In this document: positions 46,101 to 54,500 of the stretch, in pieces | Layout: the number at the start of each line of letters is the position of its first letter | How positions within the stretch are numbered: the first letter of the stretch is position 1 | Assembly (NCBI GenBank): GCA_964523395.1 | Contig: CAZFXS010000001.1 | Coordinates: forward strand, 1 to 64,000 | DNA from: JANYJZ01 sp964523395 | Lineage (GTDB): Bacteria > Bacteroidota > Ignavibacteria > UBA10030 > SZUA-254 | Reading direction: 5' to 3' | Length of the DNA stretch: 64,000 nt | The notes under the pieces: model-generated | Database searches by the model: none | What the model was told of the DNA's origin: nothing | The model's input: only the letters and a program-made list of their open reading frames with translations | Made by a program: the position numbers and the translations under genes

Positions 46101-49100
46101 GAACTCCGGTGTCCTTGCCGGTGCTGTGACGAATGCGGTTACGGTGCTTCCGTTGACGGTGACGGCTTCGGCAGGGGCAAATGGATCAATATCGCCTGCG
46201 GGTATTATCTCTCTGAATTTACATGCCAATCAATCGTTTACGATTACTCCGGATACAGGGTATCACGTTTCCGACGTGTTAGTTGACGGCATTTCGGTTG
46301 GCGCGGTATCGAATTACGACTTCAATGACGTTACCGCAAACCATACTATTGCCGCGAGTTTTGCAATCAATACGTATTCTATTACTGCCACAGCGGGATC
46401 AAATGGGTCTGTTTCTCCCTCAGGTTCGGTGAGTGTGAATCATGGTAGTAATCAGTCGTTTGTCATTAGTCCGGATACCGGTTACCACGTGGCGGATGTG
46501 TTAGTCGATGGAATCTCAGTCGGAGCCGTAACGAACTACGATTTCAACTCGGTTACCACGAATCATACAATCTCCGCAAGCTTCGCGATTAATTCGTACT
46601 CGATTACTACAACAACCGGTTCTAACGGTTCAATCAGTCCTTCAGGTTCGGTAAGTGTGAATCATGGAAGTAATCAATCGTTTGTTATTACGCCCGATAC
46701 GGGATACCACGTTGCGGAAGTGCTGGTGGACGGTATCCCGGTCGGTGCTGTATTGAATTATGATTTCACAAACGTTACGGCAAACCATACGATATCAGCA
46801 AGCTTCGCGATTAACACTTATACCGTTACGGCATCAGCGGGACCCAATGGATCGATTTCTCCCTCAGGTGCAGTGAGTGTGAATCATGGAAGCGCTCAGT
46901 CATTTGGTATAAGCCCCGACGCGGGCTACCACATTGCGGACGTGCTGGTGGATGGAGTTTCGGTTGGTGCTCTGTCAAACTATGATTTTACCAATGTTAC
47001 GGCAAACCATACTATTTCCGCGAGTTTCGCGATTAACACTTATACATTAACCATTAGCGCGGCGAATGGAAGCGTCGTGAAAAATCCCGATCTCGCGGTG
47101 TATGATCATGAGACTTTGGTGGGCCTGAAGGCAATCCCCGACACAGGATATCATTTCGTCGGCTGGGGGGGAGCTGTTACCGGATCGCTTGATACCGCGA
47201 CAGTATTTATGAATGGAAACAAATCCGTTACTGCCGCATTTGCTATCAATACATATTCCATTACAGCGACAGCCGGGTCGAATGGATCGATTTCTCCTGC
47301 CGGAACGGTGAGTGTAAATCATGGAAGTAATCAGTCATTTGTCATTAGCCCCGATACGGGATACCATGTCGCGGATGTGTTGGTCGATGGAATCTCAGTC
47401 GGTACGGTAACGAATTATGACTTCAATAATGTAACGTCAAATCATACCATTGCCGCAAGTTTTGCAATAAATACATACTCAATAACTGCATCAGCGGGTT
47501 CTAATGGTTCAATTTCTCCGTCAGGTTCAGTAAGTGTTAATCATGGTAGTAATCAGTCATTTGTCATTAGCCCCGATACGGGATACCATGTAGCTGATGT
47601 GTTAGTCGATGGAGTCTCAGTCGGTGCAGTAACGAATTACGATTTCAATACTGTAACAGCAAATCATACTATTGCGGCAAGTTTTGCAATTAACACATAC
47701 GCGATAACGGCAACTGCGGGAACGAATGGTTCAATCAATCCGTCTGGTTCAGTAGGTGTTAATCATGGAAGTAATCAGTCATTTGTCATAATGCCCGATG
47801 CGGGATACCATGTTGCCGATGTGCTGGTGGACGGTGTATCTGTTGGCGCGGTGACCAATTATGACTTCAATAACGTTACTGCAAACCATACTATAGCGGC
47901 AAGCTTTGCAATTAACACATACGCGATAACGGCAACTGCGGGAACGAATGGTTCAATTTCACCCTCTGGTTCTGTGAGTGTGAATTATGGTGGTAATCAG
48001 TCATTCGTCATTATACCCGATACGGGCTACCATGTCGCGGATGTGCTGGTGAACGGGGTCTCAGTCGGTGCGGTAACGAATTATGATTTCAATAATGTAA
48101 CGTCAAATCATACCATTGCCGCAAGCTTTGCGATTAACACATATACCATTACAGCTTCAGCCGGAGCGAACGGATCGATTTCACCCTCCGGTGCAGTCAG
48201 TGTGAATCATGGAAGCAATCAATCATTTATCATTACGCCGGATACGGGATACCACGTTGCCGATGTGTTGGTAGATGGGGTATCTGTTGGTGCGGTAACA
48301 AACTACGATTTTAACTCGGTTACCACGAATCATACCATTGCCGCGAGCTTTGCCATTAATACATACTCGATAACTGCGTCAGCGGGTTCTAACGGTTCAA
48401 TTTCACCCTCAGGGTCAGTGAGTGTGAATCATGGTAGTAATCAATCATTCGTCATTACGCCCGATACGGGATACCACGTTGCAGATGTGCTGGTGGATGG
48501 AATCTCAGTCGGTGCTGTTCTGAATTACGGTTTCACAAATGTAACAGCAAGCCATACGATCTCGGCAAGCTTCGCTATCAACACATATTCTATTACGGCG
48601 ACAACCGGGGCGAATGGTTCAATAACTCCTTCCGGATCGGTCAGTGTCAACCATGGCGGAAATCAGTCGTTTACCATTACTCCCGACGCGGGATATTTTA
48701 TTGCCGATGTCTTTGTTGACAGCGTTTCCGTCGGTGCTGTGGCGAATTATGATTTTACAAATGTCACCGCAAACCATACCATCGCGGCAAGCTTCGCGAT
48801 TAACACATATTCCATTTCAGGAACAGCAGGTTCGAACGGTTCGATTTCTCCGTCCGGCGCGGTAAGTGTGAATCATGGAAGTAATCAGTCATTCGTCGTT
48901 AGCCCCAATACAGGATACCACGTAGCAGATGTTCTTGTGGACGGTAACTCGGTTGGTCCTGTTTTGAATTATAATTTTACCAATGTAACCGCAAACCATA
49001 CCATCGCGGCAAGCTTTGCCATTAATACATACTCGATAACTGCGTCAGCGGGTTCTAACGGTTCAATTTCACCCTCAGGGTCAGTGAGTGTGAATCATGG

Positions 49101-50523
49101 TAGTAATCAATCATTCGTCATTACGCCCGATACGGGATACCACGTTGCGGATGTGCTGGTGGACGGTATCTCGGTCGGTGCGGTTTTGAATTACGATTTC
49201 ACAAACGTTACAGCAAACCATACTATTCTGGCAACGTTCGATACGCTGTCGTACATCATCACGGCCGTCGCGGGGGCGAATGGCGTGATTTCACCGGAAG
49301 GAAATATCAGCGTCAATTACGGCGAGGATGCCTCGTTCACCATCACACCGGGCGCGGGATATTTTATTGCCGATGTTACTGTTGACAGCGTATCGGTCGG
49401 AGCCGTTGGTTCGTACACATTCAATAACGTTACCGCGAACCATATCATTGCGGCAACATTTGATACACTGTCATATGTAATTACCGCGTCGGCAACAGGA
49501 GGAGGGACGATAACTCCTTCAGGAACTGTCAGCGTAAATTACGGTACTGACCGGAGCTTCGCGATTTCACCGGCAACCGGATTTTTCATCCAGGACCTAT
49601 TTGTTGACAGTGTGTCTGTCGGCGCAACGGGGTTGTACACGTTTACCAATGTCACTGCGAACCATACGATTGTCGCGGTCTTCGATACGCTGTCGTATGT
49701 TATCACTGCAGTGGCGGGAGCGAACGGCACGATTTCCCCGGCAGGCAGTATCGGCGTAAACTACGGCGGCAATGTTGCCTTCACGATAACGCCCAATATC
49801 GGATATTTTATCGCTGATGTTCACGTTGACAGCGTTTCCGTTGGTGCAGTTGGTTCATACTCATTTACGAATGTTGTCGCCAACCATTTGATCGAAGCGA
49901 CGTTCGTGGCAAATACGCCGCCACAGCCAGCGATTCTAATTGAACCTGTAAATGGAGATACGTTGGCCTGGTCAAAGGCAGGATTTTATCCACTCCTTTT
50001 CCTCTGGGGCAGTGCTGGTGACAGCGATCCGGGTGATACAGTCACTTTCACACTTCATATCTATGGGACCAATTTAGATTCCTTAATTACTGGTCTAACA
50101 TTGCCGTCTTACTCAACGCTTCTCCGCGGTCTGAATGCGGGTGCCACATATTATTGGACGGTACTATCAAGCGATGGCCACGTAACAGTTGCTTCGCCTG
50201 ATACATTTAATTTTGTCATTGATTTCGGAACCGGAGTTGGTGAACAGACAGGTCTGCCACAGGAGTTTGCCCTACAGCAGAACTACCCGAATCCGTTTAA
50301 TCCCTCGACAGTGATTCGTTATCAGTTACCTGTTAGTAGTGTCGTCTCTCTGAAAATCTATAACATGCTCGGTCAGGAAATCGGCGTGCTCGTTGATGAA
50401 GAGCAGGAAGCGGGATTTAAGTCGGTTGAGTGGAGCGCGGCTAATCTCCCGAGCGGCATTTATTTCTACAAGCTTCATGCGGGAAGTTATTCCGCCGTGA
50501 AGAAGATGATGCTGGTGAAATAA
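43186..50523 (+). CDS. Giant T9SS cargo protein (2445 residues) with 17 tandem 'bacterial repeat' units
   Basis: The ATG at 43186 begins a signal peptide (SLIISLRKFSLWFLFTSLLC, ending AWAQ). The N-terminal ~700 residues are a G8-like start (NGEWDLPFTWQRFDGSEWRD) and a right-handed-helix-like region with SSTLVYNTGGTFTVGDEW. A ~270-residue segment shared with the previous giant gene follows (VVAVPASESLTISSLENDTP ... ASWTNLSSS). Residues ~992-2246 are 17 consecutive repeats of the InlB B-repeat/'bacterial repeat' type. The typical unit is 74 residues and reads ITATAGSNGSISPSG, VSVNHGSNQSFVI, PDTGYHVADVLVDG, VTANHTIAASFAINTY. An Ig/FN3-like segment (PPQPAILIEPVNGDTLAW) and the NYPNPFNPSTVIRYQLP sorting domain close the protein. 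It lacks module B. This looks like an extended stalk that presents an N-terminal adhesive head; no catalytic motif was seen. Confidence 0.9.
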   Translation: MKSSLIISLRKFSLWFLFTSLLCSLTSTAWAQSAGDFRTRTNGEWDLPFTWQRFDGSEWRDTSVYPTAADGVVTILNGHTVEGTLSIAVDELIIENGGALEFVSDSLTVADGPGTDVIVNGILSTTGVIVNNGQMEINGTFRINANGLVNNQPVYGAASTLVYNTGGTFTVGDEWTGTASPGNVTIQNSTGLIMPAVDLAVPGNMAITSGTLTLNAGGGSLAVGGDWSDSGSFVPNGRTVLFNGTGDQFISNPSGEIFDILVIDKTGGTLTANNDITVAGSSGDVLRMLNSGNINLGGNNLLLENDGGSILVDGGFRSIGGGIVHFNGAKSITSSGGTLLFLENTELNDSVDFGPDVTIINVNLRLNAGGFVNTNPPVYNTGSVLTYYSGGIYNRGLEWSTTSGAGYPYHVVVSNNTILDLGANGGSAIPRQTAGNLFVIFGAELTMNGVGNEMTAPLTVLGDMSNAGILTLSGAPGGDLYVGGNFSNNFTFNPNGAAVLLNGTGTQTITSPGGIVFDGLSVDNATGSVDLADNITVNGLLTIINGTLNTGTNKVTLGPAGSLSEAGNGNIVLGTAEVSRTITSSGNETFGNIGVELDPNAGPFPGATTVTRVTGTPQTGAGHQGIDRSYNVSAAVNTGLDADMVFHYDDSPAELNGQNENTFDLFRSTDNGSTWSNENGTVDTAANTVAKNNISELSVWTISDAQHPLFYITSLTSDVVAVPASESLTISSLENDTPLLTATDGEQVWQVKVRDGGIAAPDSDSFHTELIALVLHQGASNEIPDWSEAVLNASLFSGSTFIDSGSISSSSISFSGFSFPVPDNDSSTLSLRISLKNPLGSGVADNQHFQFSLGDSDVTAGSPTTSSQFGSFAEQLSNASQNAIDVSATGLVVTTQPQDSQVVGRNIAPVTVTAKDANGNTDADYSTGVTLSSGTFSLGSTDGGGLTLVPVSGVASWTNLSSSTYGSGTILANSGVLAGAVTNAVTVLPLTVTASAGANGSISPAGIISLNLHANQSFTITPDTGYHVSDVLVDGISVGAVSNYDFNDVTANHTIAASFAINTYSITATAGSNGSVSPSGSVSVNHGSNQSFVISPDTGYHVADVLVDGISVGAVTNYDFNSVTTNHTISASFAINSYSITTTTGSNGSISPSGSVSVNHGSNQSFVITPDTGYHVAEVLVDGIPVGAVLNYDFTNVTANHTISASFAINTYTVTASAGPNGSISPSGAVSVNHGSAQSFGISPDAGYHIADVLVDGVSVGALSNYDFTNVTANHTISASFAINTYTLTISAANGSVVKNPDLAVYDHETLVGLKAIPDTGYHFVGWGGAVTGSLDTATVFMNGNKSVTAAFAINTYSITATAGSNGSISPAGTVSVNHGSNQSFVISPDTGYHVADVLVDGISVGTVTNYDFNNVTSNHTIAASFAINTYSITASAGSNGSISPSGSVSVNHGSNQSFVISPDTGYHVADVLVDGVSVGAVTNYDFNTVTANHTIAASFAINTYAITATAGTNGSINPSGSVGVNHGSNQSFVIMPDAGYHVADVLVDGVSVGAVTNYDFNNVTANHTIAASFAINTYAITATAGTNGSISPSGSVSVNYGGNQSFVIIPDTGYHVADVLVNGVSVGAVTNYDFNNVTSNHTIAASFAINTYTITASAGANGSISPSGAVSVNHGSNQSFIITPDTGYHVADVLVDGVSVGAVTNYDFNSVTTNHTIAASFAINTYSITASAGSNGSISPSGSVSVNHGSNQSFVITPDTGYHVADVLVDGISVGAVLNYGFTNVTASHTISASFAINTYSITATTGANGSITPSGSVSVNHGGNQSFTITPDAGYFIADVFVDSVSVGAVANYDFTNVTANHTIAASFAINTYSISGTAGSNGSISPSGAVSVNHGSNQSFVVSPNTGYHVADVLVDGNSVGPVLNYNFTNVTANHTIAASFAINTYSITASAGSNGSISPSGSVSVNHGSNQSFVITPDTGYHVADVLVDGISVGAVLNYDFTNVTANHTILATFDTLSYIITAVAGANGVISPEGNISVNYGEDASFTITPGAGYFIADVTVDSVSVGAVGSYTFNNVTANHIIAATFDTLSYVITASATGGGTITPSGTVSVNYGTDRSFAISPATGFFIQDLFVDSVSVGATGLYTFTNVTANHTIVAVFDTLSYVITAVAGANGTISPAGSIGVNYGGNVAFTITPNIGYFIADVHVDSVSVGAVGSYSFTNVVANHLIEATFVANTPPQPAILIEPVNGDTLAWSKAGFYPLLFLWGSAGDSDPGDTVTFTLHIYGTNLDSLITGLTLPSYSTLLRGLNAGATYYWTVLSSDGHVTVASPDTFNFVIDFGTGVGEQTGLPQEFALQQNYPNPFNPSTVIRYQLPVSSVVSLKIYNMLGQEIGVLVDEEQEAGFKSVEWSAANLPSGIYFYKLHAGSYSAVKKMMLVK
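46159..49923 (+). repeat. 17-unit in-frame tandem repeat (222-bp period)
   Basis: Units 1-4 and 6-17 are exactly 222 bp (74 codons); unit 5 (47047-47259) is 213 bp and divergent. Units 6-14 are the most alike, and units 15-17 drift (VDSVSVGAVGSY, ATFDTLSYV). Units 11 and 14 are identical over ~135 bp, including silent positions, at a distance of 666 bp (3 x 222). Confidence 0.95.
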
Positions 50524-50526
50524 GTG

Positions 50527-50738
50527 AATCCCCCTGTGGTCCCCCTTCAAATGAAGGGGGACTATGACTAAGCATGATTGCTGGCATCACCCTGAGCGGA
50601 GGCGAAGGGTGTTCGACGTCAAGAAAGGAAATTACCACCTTTAATAAAAGAGGACGATTGACCCCGGAAAAGAGAGGGCACGCTTTTAAGCACGAGCTAC
50701 ACCATCGTCCCCTTTACCAAAGGGGACCACAGGGGATT
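50527..50738. mobile_element. MITE-like palindromic element with terminal inverted repeats
   Basis: The left end, AATCCCCCTGTGGTCCCCCT (50527-50546), is matched inverted at the right end by AAAGGGGACCACAGGGGATT (50719-50738); the only differences are one extra C in each run. Each end also folds on itself: GTCCCCCTTCA/TGAAGGGGGAC (50539-50562) and GTCCCCTTT/AAAGGGGAC (50707-50727). The 212-bp interior has no credible gene, and no clear target-site duplication flanks it. A non-autonomous element is an inference from structure; it could equally be two independent palindromes. Confidence 0.5.
50588..50611. repeat. Distant copy of the GIY-YIG-associated palindrome
   Basis: CACCCTGAGCG followed by GAGGCGAAGGGTG differs from the 42-43 kb copies at three positions. 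The outer C/G pair is changed on both sides together, so the terminal base pairing is kept, and the loop has GGAGG for GAAGG. It lies inside the MITE-like element. Confidence 0.75.
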
Positions 50739-50844
50739 AGTCTTTTCAGTGAGGAGAAAAACCTCTTGCGCCAACATAGGGGAGTGCCGGAATCTTTCGT
50801 GGTAATGTGAAGAACAAAGGGGGAGAGTGCTGCTTTAATCTTTG

Positions 50845-50885
50845 AATCCTCCTATAGTCCTTTAGTGGAGGGATCATAGGGGATT
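50845..50885. repeat. Degenerate palindrome related to the MITE-like ends
   Basis: AATCCTCCTATAGTCC and GGGATCATAGGGGATT form an imperfect inverted repeat around TTTAGTGGA, with the same AATCC...GGATT ends as the element just upstream. The remaining part of the 50524-51501 gap has no gene I can support; the plus-strand frame 51221-51505 has no motif and overlaps hairpins. Confidence 0.5.
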
Positions 50886-51064
50886 CGCTTTTGTGGCGGA
50901 GGATTATAATTCTGTGTAAATTCGTGCGTTTTTAGTGTAATTCATGGTTACTCTTCCCCCGGCATTTCCTCATCTGGATTTCCCTCGCAACCTTATGCGC
51001 CTAAAGACAATTTTTTTCATTCCTGAAATACCCGTCTCTTAATGATAATTTAATAATAAAATAC

Positions 51065-51095
51065 TTGAATCTTGCGGGGGGATTTGTTACTTTTG
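51065..51095 (+). promoter_or_regulatory. Possible Bacteroidota-type promoter upstream of the 51502 gene
   Basis: TACTTTTG (51088-51095) fits the TAnnTTTG -7 element, and TTG at 51065-51067 lies 20 bases upstream, near the -33 TTTG position of Bacteroidota promoters. It would leave a ~400-base untranslated leader. One short motif in an AT-rich stretch is weak evidence, and promoter rules in this lineage are not established here. Confidence 0.3.
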
Positions 51096-51442
51096 ACCTG
51101 TATTTCGTCACCCCTTATCCCGTCTCCCGGGAACAGTTTTAAGTTTGTTTACGACTATTTCGACAGGCATTTTCTAAAGAATGTTAACATACGCTCGCTC
51201 TTTTTTTATGATGCCATCTTTTGCCGCACGAGTGTGTTCACGCTGTGGAGATGAGAGAACATCGCAGGGTCAAACGATATCAATTACCAATCGACCGGAA
51301 CCTTGCGTATGATCTTTTCTACAACGTTTCACTTCTCCACTACATATCTTCTCCCGGGCGGCCTCAACTCATGAAACCTATTATCAACAACCTGAAATCT
51401 ATTACCTTAATTTTTCAAAACGAAAATAATCTCATCCATCAC

Positions 51443-51472
51443 TGCGCCAAAGGCGCATCCGCCTCTGGCGGA
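51443..51472. repeat. Two adjacent 6-bp hairpins in the leader of the 51502 gene
   Basis: TGCGCC-AAA-GGCGCA (51443-51457) is directly followed by TCCGCC-TCT-GGCGGA (51458-51472). Both stems are perfect with three-base loops. They end 29 bases before the start codon and 20 bases before the GGAGGA ribosome binding site. They may be dispersed repeats or tune translation. Confidence 0.6.
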
Positions 51473-51501
51473 CACTTCACTAACTCCCTTATGGAGGAAT
51501 T

Positions 51502-54500
51502 ATGAAATCCACCTTTACTAATTTTTCACGTTGTATTCTCATGACCGTTGCGGCGCTGCTCCTTGTAGGCGCGGCGGCGATGGGGCAGACGACCTATACA
51601 TGGATTGGTGCGTCTGGCGGATCCTGGGCGACTTCGACAAACTGGAGCCCAACGCGCACAACCCCTGCGACAAATGACATTATGGTTGTTAGCTCTTCAA
51701 CAGTTATCACTGCTCTCCCAACCCAAACGATCGGACAACTGCTAATTCAAGGGAGCGGTACTTATGCAGCGCTTGTTTCGGCAGGTGCTGTTACTTTAAC
51801 AATAGGTGGTGGAACTGGCACCGACTTTTCAATCGATGGTGGGGCAACTTTAGTGGATAGTGCCACCGCATCGGCGAATGCAATCACCATCAGCCTTTCA
51901 ACAGGCGCGACGGGAAGTGTATCTGGTACTTTTGCAATGAGAAGCAGTGGAGCTGGAGTAATCCCAGCCCATAAACTTCTTGCTGTTGATGCAAGTGGTG
52001 TCACGTTTAATAGTGGTGCTGTTTGTTATGCAGGTGGACCTGTTGCAGCTTCGGGCATTACAAGTAATGCATTTGGAACAACCAACCTCAATAGTATTGT
52101 TTTTGCGAGCGGCTCGACTTTTATATTTATCAATGGGAGTAACCCCTTTGGTGCAACTGCACCAAGCTCAGTTGTTGTATTTCAAACAGGAAGTCTCTAC
52201 AAGCATCAATCCTCTAACACTCCTTCGTTCGGGAATCGCACATATGCAAACTTTGAGCTTAACCAAAGTTCAACTATTTCTGGTTCTGGTACTACAGCTT
52301 TGGTAATGGATAATCTTACTGTTACGCTTGGGACTCTTAACCTAAATATGACTGCAACTCCGGGACATGCAATAAAAGGTAACATATCAGTAGCCTCTGG
52401 AGCTACCCTTACCTTTAGTCCTGCATCTGCAGGTACGTTTAATTTTAGCGGAACATCTGCACAGACAATTACTAATTCGGGTACACTGACCATTGGTGCT
52501 AATCAGTCGTTCGTAGTTAGCAATACTTCTGGCGTAACATTCAATAGCGCAGTCACAATGGGTGGTGGTACCATGACTGTTAACAGCGGTGCGACGCTTG
52601 CTACAGCAGCGACATATACTACTGGTGCAGGAGCCACAACTATCAACGGCAATTTCCAGATTAATCAGGGTGGCTTCGCATCAGGAAGTAACTTTACGTA
52701 CGGCGGAAGCTCGACTCTCGTTTTTAATAATACATCAGGTTCATATGGTGTGAACTCTGGCCATGTTTACTGGCCAACCTCTAGCGGTCCGCCAAATGTA
52801 ACCGTTCAGGGTGCAGGTGGTATTACTCTTAATGATGCCAGAACGGTAAGCGGTCTTTTCCAAACTGCTGCAGGTGTTGTCACAAATGGTAATCTTACCG
52901 GAAACGGTACAGTCCAGATTAACTCCGGCGGCTTTTTCACCGGCGGACCGAACTACGGTTCTTCATCAACATTAAAGATTAACAGCGGCGGCAGTTATGG
53001 CCGCGGTGATGAGTGGAGTGCGACATCGGGCGCGGGATATCCTGCCAACGTTCAAATCTCCAACAGCACCTCGTATGATTTAAGCAATGGCGGAACAGGT
53101 ACTGCGCGTCAATGTTCCGGTACACTTACCATTGATGTTGGCTCTACATTTACAATGAACAATATGACTGCCGGGTTGACTGTGTTGGGCGATGTCGCCA
53201 ATAGCGGCACACTCACTCTTTCATCGGCAGTAGGCGGCGATATCGTTGTCGGAGGAAACTGGACAAGAGCTTCAACGTTCAATTCCAACAGCCGTCAGGT
53301 GGAATTTAACGGAACAAGTGACCAGACAATCACAGTCTCCGGTGGCGAAACATTCGATTACCTCCGCGTTAACAAATCAAGCGGTAATCTCGTCCTTGCC
53401 AATGATGTTACAGTAAATAACACACTTACACTTACAAGCGGTAATATATCAACCGGTTCCAATACATTTACTCTCGGTTCATCAGGATCGGTTTCCCGTA
53501 CTTCTGGACACGTGATTGGTAACTATAAGAAAGCGTACTCCGCCTCAGCGAACAAAACATTCGAAGTTGGTACAGCAAACGGCTACTCACCGGTTGATGT
53601 CGACGCGACAGGCTCCGGCGACTTTACCGTAAAAGCGGTACAGGGCGCGCATGGTACACCCTTCAGCGCGAACTCGTTACAGCGCTACTGGTCATTGACC
53701 AATGGCGGTATAACCTCAGCCAATCTTACATTCTATTATATAGACCCGACCGACATCGTTGGCACGGAAGCAAACTACGCCATCCGCAAGTATGACGGCT
53801 CATGGTCAAGTCCGGGCGGATCGGTTGATGCGACCAATAATAAATTCAGCATCAACGGTGTCACATCGTTCTCCGATTGGACTGCCGCGGAATGCGCTAC
53901 AATCAATCTTTCACCCGGTTCATTGCCTGCAGGCACAATCGGTGTGGCATATTCTCAGACCATCAGCGCAAGCGGCGGTACATCACCGTACACTTTCGCA
54001 GTGACCAGCGGCTCACTTCCGCCGGGACTTTCACTTGCCAGCGGCGGCGGTTTGACCGGTACCCCGACAACAGGCGGTACGTACAATTTTGACGTAACAG
54101 GAACTGATGCGAATGGTTGCACAGGTGTGCTGTCGTACTCCATTACAGTCTCCTGTCCGGTTATTACCATATTGCCTGCTTCATTATCGGCGGCAACGGT
54201 CGGAACAGCATACTCTGAAACAATTACGGGATCGGGCGGAACAGCCCCGTATACATTTGCCGTGATCAGCGGTTCGCTTCCGGGCAGCCTCTCGCTCGCA
54301 AGCGGCGGCGCGTTGACCGGTACACCGGGATTACCCAGCGGCACGTTCAACTTCGACGTGGAAGCAACAGACGCGAACGGATGCAAAGATACTATTTCTT
54401 ACTCCATCGTGTTGTCCTGCCCGACGATTACACTTTCACCTCCGACGCTTCCCGATGCGCAGATTGGCGTTGCGTACAGCCAAACTGTCACTGCAAGCGG

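Noticed and set aside
46159..49923. CRISPR-like regular repetition
   Set aside because: Period is 222 bp, in frame, with no unique spacers between short repeats; it encodes tandem protein domains.
50574..50810. 78-codon plus-strand frame downstream of the tandem-repeat gene
   Set aside because: It reads through the MITE-like palindromes, so it is an artefact of repeat sequence.
51096..51501. Known riboswitch or small RNA in the long leader
   Set aside because: No recognised consensus (cobalamin, TPP, SAM, glycine or other) could be matched by eye, so only the hairpins were listed.
51221..51505. 94-codon plus-strand frame just before the largest gene
   Set aside because: It overlaps the hairpins, ribosome binding site and start of the real gene, and has no motif or signal peptide.
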